A stretch of 27,837 nt of DNA from Bacteroidia bacterium (GTDB lineage: Bacteria; Bacteroidota; Bacteroidia; AKYH767-A; OLB10). The notes beneath the pieces were generated by a model that had not been told where the DNA came from, did no database searches, and saw only the letters and a list, made by a program, of their open reading frames with translations. The stretch's first letter is position 1, and every line of letters starts with the position of its first letter. Shown one piece after another: positions 16,259 to 22,737 of the stretch. The DNA is taken from the NCBI GenBank assembly GCA_025450095.1, contig JANWID010000169.1, positions 1 through 27,837 of the forward strand. Reading direction: 5' to 3'. Both the position numbers and the translations under genes were made by a program.

Positions 16259-18685
16259 ATGAAAAAATCGCTACTCCTAATTGCATTCCTGATTCTACAA
16301 TCAGTTTCTTTAACGGCTCAGACTCCATATCTGTTAAAAGATATTATTGGAGGAGTTGCAGGAGGCTTTGCGGAATCCAGCCAGTATGTTTATTATGAAC
16401 ATCCCTTTTCGGTTGTGTGGGAAAAGAACGGATATATTTATTTCACAGCGGTTGGTTATAATACGGTTCCGAACGGAGGCGGATATACTAATGATGTTGA
16501 ATTATGGAGAAGTGATGGCACCACAGCAGGTACTGAATTGGTAAAGGACATATATCCCGGAAACGAAGGATCGTATCCTTCCGAATTCGTTGATATTAAT
16601 GGAACGTTGTATTTCACTGCCTATAATGGCTCAAGCGGTAAGGAACTTTGGAAAACGGATGGTACCAATGCAGGTACTGTTATGGTTAAGGATATTAATC
16701 CAGGTAATGTAGGAGGTTTTCAAACCACAGCTCAATTCGGGTATAATAGTCTTCCATTCAGTGTGGTTTGGCAAAATGGAAACAATTTCTATTTTATTGC
16801 CAATAATTATACTTCACCTCCGGGAAACCAAATCGATGATGTTGAATTATGGATGAGCGATGGAACGGATGCCGGTACAGTAATGCTAAAGGATATTTAT
16901 CCCGGTCATGAATCTTCCTATCCGGAGGGATTCCATGACATCAATGGAACTCTGTATTTCGCTGCCTACAATAACACCAGCGGTAAGGAACTCTGGAAAA
17001 CCGATGGCTCCACTGCAGGTACCGTTATGGTGAAGGATATTATACCAGGAAGTGTAGGTGGTTTTCAGCAATCGGCTCAATTCGGATATACTGGTTTTCC
17101 GTTCAGTGTGGTTTGGCAAACCGGAAACGATTTTTATTTTGTTGCCAATGGTTATGTTTCAACTCCCGGCAATTATATCGATGATATTGAATTGTGGAAG
17201 AGTGATGGAACAGCTGGAGGAACATTTATGGTAAAAGATATCAATCCGGGTCATGAATCATCCAGCCCTCAGGATTTTATTGACCTCAATGGAACTTTGT
17301 ATTTCGCAGCTTACAATTTATCAAGTGGCAAGGAACTCTGGAAAACGGATGGATCAACTGCAGGTACTGTCATGGTTAAGGATATTATTCCGGGTAATGT
17401 CGGAGGTTTTCAGGCATCAGCTCAATTCGGATATACCGGTTTTCCGTTCAGCGTGGTCTGGCAAACCGGAAACGATTTTTATTTTATTGCTAATGGTTTT
17501 GTTTCAACGCCCGGAAATTATATCGATGATATAGAATTGTGGAAGAGCAATGGGACCGATGCCGGTACTTTTATGGTTAAGGATATTTACCCGGGACATG
17601 AATCGTCGTTCCCACGGGATTTCAAAGAAATTAATGGCGCGTTATTTTTTACAGCCTACAATGCAAATTCCGGCCGCGAACTCTGGAAATCGGATGGCAG
17701 TACCAATGGAACGGTAATCGTAAAAGAAATTATCAGTGGAGGAGTGGGAGGGTTTAATACTTCAGAACAATTTGGTTATGGCATACACCCATTCGGTGTT
17801 GTATGGCAGACAGGAAATACATTTTATTTTACCGCATGCGGTTATGTTGCAGCTCCCGGAAATTACATCAGTGATGTTGAGCTTTGGAAGAGTGATGGTA
17901 CCGATGCAGGAACTATGCTGGTGAAAGATATTTATCCGGGTAACGAAGGTTCTCATCCTATTGATTTTACGGATATCAACGGCACTTTGTATTTTACCGC
18001 TTATAACGATGTTTTAGGTCGTGAATTATGGAGATCGGATGGCACCACCGGGGGAACTGTAATGGTAAAAGAATTAATCAGTGGTAATGCCGGAGGATTT
18101 TCAACGGCCGCACAGTTTGGTTATGAAACCTGGAACTTCAGTGTGCCTTTTAATATTAGTGGAGATTTTTATTTTACTGCCAACGATTATGCTTCGACCC
18201 CCGGCAGCGGATCCTATGATAACAATATTGAATTATGGAAATCGGATGGTACCAATGGTGGAACAAATAAGGTGATGGATATTTTTCCATCCACGACCCA
18301 GGGTTCCTATCCGTTTCGTTTTACAAACCGGCTTGGAAAAATTTTCTTTACCGCATTAAACGATGTTAATGGACGAGAATTGTGGGTTATCGATGTGCCT
18401 GTTTCTGACGGACCCGAATTAATATCTTCAAACAAACTTGAAATATTTCCAAATCCGGCAAAGAACATTTTAAATGTAAAATATTTTACTACCAACCCTT
18501 CTGAAAGTGCCGAACAAATTTCCATCGTTGATTTAACCGGGCGGGAAATATATTCTTACAACAACAGTGATTTTTCATTGTCACTGAACAAAACAATTGA
18601 CATCAGTTCATTATCCCCCGGAATTTATGGAGTAATAATGAAGACTTCGAAAAGTTCGGAGGTAAGAAAGTTTGTAAAGCAATAG
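16259..18685 (+). CDS. Secreted ELWKSDGT-repeat protein with T9SS type A sorting domain
   Basis: The 808-residue protein has a signal peptide (1-20, ending TAQ) and then a repetitive body. Five full units of about 115 residues (residues 81-657) each contain two ELWKxDGTxxGTxxVKDI motifs, the sequence GTLYFxAYN and a GGFxxxxQFGY stretch. A half-unit precedes them (24-80) and another follows (658-714). The ELWxTDGT motif is known from large Bacteroidetes and myxobacterial surface proteins and probably forms a beta-propeller or solenoid; about a dozen motif copies would suit one or two propellers. Residues about 728-808 are a T9SS type A sorting domain (LEIFPNPAKNILNV, IVDLTGREIYSY, LSPGIYGVIM). 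It is likely a surface-exposed binding or structural protein of unknown ligand. A strong terminator follows. Confidence 0.92.
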   Translation: MKKSLLLIAFLILQSVSLTAQTPYLLKDIIGGVAGGFAESSQYVYYEHPFSVVWEKNGYIYFTAVGYNTVPNGGGYTNDVELWRSDGTTAGTELVKDIYPGNEGSYPSEFVDINGTLYFTAYNGSSGKELWKTDGTNAGTVMVKDINPGNVGGFQTTAQFGYNSLPFSVVWQNGNNFYFIANNYTSPPGNQIDDVELWMSDGTDAGTVMLKDIYPGHESSYPEGFHDINGTLYFAAYNNTSGKELWKTDGSTAGTVMVKDIIPGSVGGFQQSAQFGYTGFPFSVVWQTGNDFYFVANGYVSTPGNYIDDIELWKSDGTAGGTFMVKDINPGHESSSPQDFIDLNGTLYFAAYNLSSGKELWKTDGSTAGTVMVKDIIPGNVGGFQASAQFGYTGFPFSVVWQTGNDFYFIANGFVSTPGNYIDDIELWKSNGTDAGTFMVKDIYPGHESSFPRDFKEINGALFFTAYNANSGRELWKSDGSTNGTVIVKEIISGGVGGFNTSEQFGYGIHPFGVVWQTGNTFYFTACGYVAAPGNYISDVELWKSDGTDAGTMLVKDIYPGNEGSHPIDFTDINGTLYFTAYNDVLGRELWRSDGTTGGTVMVKELISGNAGGFSTAAQFGYETWNFSVPFNISGDFYFTANDYASTPGSGSYDNNIELWKSDGTNGGTNKVMDIFPSTTQGSYPFRFTNRLGKIFFTALNDVNGRELWVIDVPVSDGPELISSNKLEIFPNPAKNILNVKYFTTNPSESAEQISIVDLTGREIYSYNNSDFSLSLNKTIDISSLSPGIYGVIMKTSKSSEVRKFVKQ
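16499..18229 (+). repeat. Five tandem 345-bp coding repeats
   Basis: Units begin at ELW codons for residues 81, 196, 311, 426 and 541. The first four are exactly 115 codons and the fifth is two longer. Units 2 and 3 are the most alike at the DNA level, which suggests recent duplication or gene conversion in the middle of the array. Confidence 0.93.
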
Positions 18686-18689
18686 TAAT

Positions 18690-18735
18690 GAAGCGCAAAA
18701 TCCCCGGAGGAATAACTCCGGGGATTTTCGGCTTC
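18690..18735 (+). terminator. Strong intrinsic terminator, related to the one after tRNA-Arg
   Basis: GAAGC (18690-18694) pairs with GCTTC (18731-18735), and AAAATCCCCGGAG (18697-18709) pairs with CTCCGGGGATTTT (18716-18728) around a 6-base loop. The hairpin and flanks (ATGAAGC upstream, CAAGT downstream) are close to the sequence at 11349-11408, so the two are copies of one repeat. Confidence 0.88.
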
Positions 18736-18775
18736 GTGCAAGTGCCATCAAAATCCATTTTTTTTTGATTACTAA

Positions 18776-18851
18776 ACAAAATCAATTTCCACCCGGAATA
18801 AAACCTCTCCTGAATCGGGTTTTCTAATTCATATTGAAATTTCAATTTTTT
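18776..18851 (-). pseudogene. Decayed 3' fragment of a paralogue of the 19492-20205 gene
   Basis: Bases 18775-18826 align by eye with 19495-19545, the 3' end of the 237-residue gene on the same strand, at roughly 44 of 54 positions with one gap. In the correct frame the fragment ends VLFRVEIDFV-stop, against VSYQVEIDFV-stop in the intact gene. Further upstream (KFQYELENP against HFNYKTAAG) the frame has shifted, and no remaining part of the gene is present. It is a broken remnant and probably not expressed. Confidence 0.7.
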
Positions 18852-18931
18852 CATTTCAGTAAAAACTTCTAATTTAGAAGTATCAAATTACCGAACCAGG
18901 TTCCAGTATTAACAATTAAATCATATTGCAC

Positions 18932-19465
18932 ATGGGATGGGAATCAACAACAATTAACGGGAAAATATACAATTACTATCGCCAGGAATTAGGTATGGAA
19001 TGCGGACCGGCAAGCTGCTTAACAGTCGGTAAGCTGATGGGTAAGGGATTCAGCATCGACTATGCAAGAAGCGGTGTGAGAAAGAATGAAATGTCAATGG
19101 GAGGATTTAATAAGAACTTCAGCAAGGATGTTAGTTATATGGGAAGCCTCGTGCAGATACTCTCGGGTCGTGGAATCACAGGTGCCTGGCTCAACAGGCC
19201 GGATAACAGGCAGAATTATCTCGAAGTCCTGAATAAAAAAGTATCACCTTCACATCCGGCAATCATGCGGGTCGATAGTCCTTATGGCCATTTTGTAGTG
19301 TGCATCGGTTCCGACGGCAGCAAAGGGAAGTATTATTTACTGGATCCCGAATTACTAGGCAGACATGTAGTATTTTCTGTTAATCCGGCCAATATTGATT
19401 TGAAATATCAACGTCCGGATGGACGTTGGTTTTACCTGGATTTGAATTTTATTATTACTACCTGA
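18932..19465 (+). CDS. C39-like (papain-fold) cysteine peptidase domain protein, no signal peptide
   Basis: The 177-residue protein is one papain-like domain. YRQELGMECGPASCL (16-30) gives the oxyanion glutamine Q18 and nucleophile C24, six residues apart as in papain. SPYGHFVVCIG (116-126) supplies H120, and YYLLDPE (134-140) supplies D138. This is the C39-like/BtpA-type arrangement. Typical C39 domains sit at the N-terminus of bacteriocin ABC exporters; here there is no transporter fusion and no double-glycine leader peptide nearby. With no signal peptide it is cytoplasmic, or exported by an unusual route as an effector. The ATG at 18932 is preferred over the TTG at 18926. It converges on the unknown gene at 19492 with a 26-base gap. 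Confidence 0.78.
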   Translation: MGWESTTINGKIYNYYRQELGMECGPASCLTVGKLMGKGFSIDYARSGVRKNEMSMGGFNKNFSKDVSYMGSLVQILSGRGITGAWLNRPDNRQNYLEVLNKKVSPSHPAIMRVDSPYGHFVVCIGSDGSKGKYYLLDPELLGRHVVFSVNPANIDLKYQRPDGRWFYLDLNFIITT

Positions 19466-19491
19466 TGCATGCAATGTTTTAGTTTCCGCAC

Positions 19492-20205
19492 TTACACAAA
19501 ATCAATCTCCACCTGGTATGAAACCTGCCCTGCAGCGGTTTTGTAATTGAAGTGTCTTGAATTTGTTTCAGCTATTTCAACAGGCACACCCTGGTTTTGC
19601 AATTCGGTTTTCAATTCTGATAACGATTCAAATGAAAACTCCCCGGTTTTCCGGTTATTTTCCATTCGTACTGCAAAATACGGATGTTGTTCAGCCTGGT
19701 TTAAAAGTTTTTTTCTCAAGGTTGGATTTTGAAGTACTAGGTCAATCAAATGATGCATCGATCCAAAATTGTTATTTTCAAAAAGTGAATTCACTTCATC
19801 CCACAGGTACCGTACTCTCTTTTCAAAATGTGGGTTTACTATTTTACTGCTTGCACCCTGTGTAAGTATATTTAATAATTCATCTATCTCTGGTTCCTTA
19901 AAGCATTTTGTTATGGAGCCATAAATTCCGTAATACCGGATATAGCTATTGATGTGCGAAATAATTAAATCCGATTCAATTGTGTTTTTATCTGCATCTA
20001 TGATGTTGGTGTGAATCGAAATAAAATGGGGCGTACCACCAATGATCGTATCAAAATACCGGACGTTTGAATGAATCATTTTCTCAGGAACCTGATTTTC
20101 TATAAAGAAAGCTTTTACTTTTTCAAATGAATCGCCTGTTATTGATTTCACGGGCGCCTGGTAATCCTTCTGTAACGATAACCAACCTGAATACGAAATG
20201 CTCAT
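19492..20205 (-). CDS. Protein of unknown function next to the C39-like peptidase
   Basis: The 237-residue protein has no signal peptide or membrane segment, so it is predicted cytoplasmic. I recognise no family. It is a mixed alpha/beta sequence with a helical middle (about 100-175, e.g. VRYLWDEVNSLFENN) and beta-rich ends, including PHFISIHTNII and the C-terminal VSYQVEIDFV. A broken 3' copy of a paralogue lies on the other side of the peptidase gene, in the same orientation. The position and duplication suggest a functional pair with the peptidase, for example inhibitor and enzyme, but nothing in the sequence proves it. Codon use looks like that of its neighbours. Confidence 0.7.
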   Translation of the reverse strand: MSISYSGWLSLQKDYQAPVKSITGDSFEKVKAFFIENQVPEKMIHSNVRYFDTIIGGTPHFISIHTNIIDADKNTIESDLIISHINSYIRYYGIYGSITKCFKEPEIDELLNILTQGASSKIVNPHFEKRVRYLWDEVNSLFENNNFGSMHHLIDLVLQNPTLRKKLLNQAEQHPYFAVRMENNRKTGEFSFESLSELKTELQNQGVPVEIAETNSRHFNYKTAAGQVSYQVEIDFV

Positions 20206-20247
20206 GTAGCTTTTAGATTTATATTCAAAATTAGTAGAAAAAGTCTG

Positions 20248-20444
20248 CAGTAAGCAGCATGCAGTCTACAGTCTCCAACTGGCAGTAAGTAATTGCAGTT
20301 ATAATGTAGGGACAGCAGATGCTGTCCGAACGATTGACCAGGCAGCCGGCAGTTCCATTTGCATCTGAACAGTGAACTGTAAGCTTCTTATTGATAGCTG
20401 CCGACTGCCGGCCGCCAACTGCTAACTGGAGACTGCCGGCTGCC
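20248..20444. repeat. Second pair of opposed heptamer arrays
   Basis: CAGTAAG, CAGCATG, CAGTCTA, CAGTCTC, CAACTGG and CAGTAAG run from 20248 to 20289. In the opposite sense, AGCTGCC, GACTGCC, GGCCGCC, AACTGCT, AACTGGA, GACTGCC and GGCTGCC run from 20396 to 20444. The 106-base interval holds a REP-like palindrome. The layout repeats that at 8807-9035, with more diverged units. I see no gene between 20206 and 20655. Confidence 0.75.
20310..20327. repeat. REP-like palindrome (GGACAGCA / TGCTGTCC)
   Basis: Perfect 8-bp arms around GA, preceded by GTAG. The outer bases GGACA/TGTCC match the palindromes at 7722 and 7831. It lies between the two heptamer arrays. Confidence 0.7.
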
Positions 20445-20531
20445 GACTTTCCGCGATCAAATTGACTTTGAGCCACATATTCAGTTTTTTGATCTATTAG
20501 GACAAAATTTTACTTTATTGAATTAAAGTTG

Positions 20532-20592
20532 AATAGTATAAAAAATTGAATATATTGTTATATTATTTGAAGTAATAGTATAAATAATTACT
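20532..20592. promoter_or_regulatory. Candidate operator region upstream of the XRE regulator
   Basis: AATAGTATAAA occurs twice, at 20532-20542 and 20574-20584, exactly 42 bases apart, or about four helical turns. Overlapping the second copy, AGTAAT (20571-20576) and ATTACT (20587-20592) form an inverted repeat with a 10-base spacer. The region is very AT-rich, so chance is possible, but repeats spaced by whole helical turns just upstream of a promoter suit autoregulation by the adjacent HTH protein. Confidence 0.35.
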
Positions 20593-20626
20593 CTATATGG
20601 CAAACTTTTATTTATTTTTCCGAAAA

Positions 20627-20634
20627 TATATTTG
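20627..20634 (+). promoter_or_regulatory. Promoter -7 element of the seven-gene locus
   Basis: TATATTTG matches TAnnTTTG, 21 bases upstream of the XRE start codon. No convincing -33 element is present at the right distance, which would suit a promoter that needs an activator or is weak by default. Confidence 0.5.
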
Positions 20635-20655
20635 TCCCCCCACTTCTAAAATAAT

Positions 20656-20886
20656 ATGGCAAAAAAATCTTTAAACAGGTTGCGTGTCGTACTGGCTGAA
20701 AAAGACAGATCGAACCGTTGGCTTGCGGAACAATTGGGAAAAACGGATGCCACTGTTTCCAAATGGTGCGCAAATAAGATGCAGCCTTCTCTCCAGACTT
20801 TAACCAATATCGCTAAAGTGATGGATGTGGATGTTTCTGAATTATTGAACAAGACAAAAGATAATAGTACCGACCGAATAAAGTAA
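20656..20886 (+). CDS. XRE-family (Cro/CI) helix-turn-helix regulator
   Basis: The 76-residue protein is a single HTH_XRE domain. The two key helices fall in NRWLAEQLGKTDATVSKWCA (19-38), followed by PSLQTLTNIAKVMDVDVSELL, the usual remaining helices of the fold. It has no ligand or protease domain, so it probably acts as a small dimeric repressor or activator. It is the first gene downstream of a promoter -7 element and lies 43 bases before the next gene in the same direction, so it is likely to be co-transcribed with, and to control, the downstream membrane and ABC genes. Direct and inverted repeats at 20532-20592 are candidate binding sites. Confidence 0.9.
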   Translation: MAKKSLNRLRVVLAEKDRSNRWLAEQLGKTDATVSKWCANKMQPSLQTLTNIAKVMDVDVSELLNKTKDNSTDRIK

Positions 20887-20929
20887 TCATTAACGAACAC
20901 AGTTTTTTAAACAATCATATTTGATCACA

Positions 20930-21580
20930 ATGAATAAAGAAAAATTTAACTGGAAAGGATTATTTATCCAGGAAACAGAAAAACCGGAGCCTGTTGCAGA
21001 AAGGAATGTGACTACCGAAACAAGAACTACTTTTCCCCAGGCAGGGTCTGCACAGGAGACGATACCTAATGAAGTATTGAGTAAGGTAATTGAGATGTAT
21101 GAAAAAGGATTTGATTCCCTGAACCAGTCGGGATATGATTTTTATGAGTTTTTTAAAGCGGTAATGGCTACTGATCCGAATAATTCTCAATCGTACCTGA
21201 TGGCATATACAATGGCCAGCAGTATGGATAAAGCAATCACGAAGACTTCTTTATTATCGAGCGGGGATTTTTATATGAAGGAAGTCATGATGGTTTATTC
21301 GAAATATGATAATGAGGGTAAAAAAATAAAAAGCGACCTGGTTGATAAGCAAAGAAACGACAAGGACAATCTACAGGCGGAAATCAAAACCATACAAAAT
21401 AAAATACTGGTGCTGCAATCAGAATTGGAACAGAAATCAAAGCTGCTGAAAAATTATGATACAGATAATACCGGTAAAGTTTACGAGATAGAACAAAAAA
21501 TACTGGCGAATAACCTGGCTAAAGACCGGATCGTTCAGAAAATTTCACAAGTTATTTCAGGAATCACTAATCATATATAA
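20930..21580 (+). CDS. Cytoplasmic helical/coiled-coil protein of the ABC-OmpA-AAA locus
   Basis: The 216-residue protein has no signal peptide or membrane segment and no family I can name. After a variable, polar N-terminus (1-45), residues 46-118 are a compact helical region with the conserved-looking core GYDFYEFFKAV and MAYTMASSMDKAITKTSLL. Residues 127-175 are a long coiled coil (DNLQAEIKTIQNKILVLQSE), followed by another helix to the C-terminus. It would act as an adaptor or filament-forming partner. Its stop is two bases from the start of the membrane coiled-coil gene, which suggests translational coupling and a joint complex. The ATG at 20930 is used; a TTG at 20921 would add three residues. 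Confidence 0.8.
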   Translation: MNKEKFNWKGLFIQETEKPEPVAERNVTTETRTTFPQAGSAQETIPNEVLSKVIEMYEKGFDSLNQSGYDFYEFFKAVMATDPNNSQSYLMAYTMASSMDKAITKTSLLSSGDFYMKEVMMVYSKYDNEGKKIKSDLVDKQRNDKDNLQAEIKTIQNKILVLQSELEQKSKLLKNYDTDNTGKVYEIEQKILANNLAKDRIVQKISQVISGITNHI

Positions 21581-21582
21581 CA

Positions 21583-22707
21583 ATGGCGACATTAACGGAA
21601 GCATCAAGCCATATACTTGACCTACCAATTTTAAAACACTTCGATAAGGATAAGGGAGAAATTTCTTTTGATCCTAAGAACTGGAGAAAAGGTGAGAAGG
21701 GATTAAGCCGGTTTATTGGCCTGGCATTATTGGGCGGCTTAGGTTACCTGTCATGGGTTTATATTTTACCGCCGCTATTCCGGGCACTGGGTCAGGTTGC
21801 TGCGATCGCAGGTGTGGCTGTATTCCTGGTATTTTTTATCATGATGCTGCCGGTGATATTCAAAGCACTGCGTTTTGCAACGAGAAAAATTCACAGGGCG
21901 TTGATTAAGCATAATCCATTTGGTGAACTGGAAGAGCAAAAAGTTAAAATGCTAAAGAATAAAAAAACATTTCTTGAAGCTAAAACCAAGATCAAGGCTC
22001 TTAAGAATAACATGGAGGCAGAATCCATCCAGGCGGAAAAGGAATCAGCAGAATACCAGAAAGCAATTCTCTCTCTGCAGCGCCAGGCGGAAAAACTGAA
22101 GAGCAGCATGCAGGCACTGGTTAATCTGAAAGGAAATGCTGCAAAGGATACGGATGAGTATGTTGAGTTGCAGAGTGAACTTGCAAAAAAATTATCCGAA
22201 TCACAACGAATATCAACTCAGCTGGATCAAAGCAAGAGCTTTGTGCAGAAATACGGTAGTCGTGCAAGTGTAATGGGAAAACTGGACCGGAAACTGACAT
22301 TGGCAGGTACCGCCATCGATATAAAAATTTCAGATTTTGAAGCTACCATCGAGATGCTTCAGAAAGAATATGAATTCGCACAGAACGCGAAAGCGGCAAC
22401 CGAAGGAGCAAAATCGGCAATGCTCTTCACAAAGGACTGGGAACTTGACTATGCATTGGATGTGATTTCTGGCACCATAGCAATGGATATTGCGAAAACC
22501 CAGGAGAATTTACTCGACCTCGATACCTTAACAAGCAAATACTCCCTCGATAGCGATGAGCTGTATTCTCAGCTCGACGATCTTGCCGACCGGATTAAAA
22601 CGGGCAAAGACGTTATCCCGGATGCAGATAAATATCAAAATCCAAATTACAAGCTTACTTCTGAAGATAAGAAAGCCAGCGGTGGATTCGGAGAACTATT
22701 CAATTAA
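21583..22707 (+). CDS. Two-TM inner-membrane protein with large coiled-coil domain
   Basis: The 374-residue protein begins with a short cytoplasmic segment, then two transmembrane helices (about 41-64 and 70-95) separated by a short periplasmic turn with PP. Residues 115-225 form a long charged coiled coil (KALKNNMEAESIQAEKES, LQRQAEKLKSSMQALVNLK). Further helices follow to 340, and the C-terminus is disordered. By topology the coiled coil is in the cytoplasm. The helical region is reminiscent of PspA/IM30 or TelA-like membrane stress proteins, but I see no diagnostic motif, so this is a structural analogy only. It could couple the membrane ABC module to the cytoplasmic coiled-coil protein and the AAA+ ATPase encoded in the same locus. 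Confidence 0.8.
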   Translation: MATLTEASSHILDLPILKHFDKDKGEISFDPKNWRKGEKGLSRFIGLALLGGLGYLSWVYILPPLFRALGQVAAIAGVAVFLVFFIMMLPVIFKALRFATRKIHRALIKHNPFGELEEQKVKMLKNKKTFLEAKTKIKALKNNMEAESIQAEKESAEYQKAILSLQRQAEKLKSSMQALVNLKGNAAKDTDEYVELQSELAKKLSESQRISTQLDQSKSFVQKYGSRASVMGKLDRKLTLAGTAIDIKISDFEATIEMLQKEYEFAQNAKAATEGAKSAMLFTKDWELDYALDVISGTIAMDIAKTQENLLDLDTLTSKYSLDSDELYSQLDDLADRIKTGKDVIPDADKYQNPNYKLTSEDKKASGGFGELFN

Positions 22708-22737
22708 TCAGATTATTCTTTTAAAAAACATATAAAA

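Noticed and set aside
11404..18685. Active genomic island inserted at tRNA-Arg
   Set aside because: There is no integrase, relaxase or transposase gene, the flanking tRNA copy is decayed, and base and codon use look like the rest of the window.
18603..18854. A short minus-strand open frame beginning MKKLKFQYEL
   Set aside because: Only the start of it matches the paralogous 3' fragment, and it runs out of frame into the terminator and the end of the repeat-protein gene. It is treated as part of a pseudogene scar.
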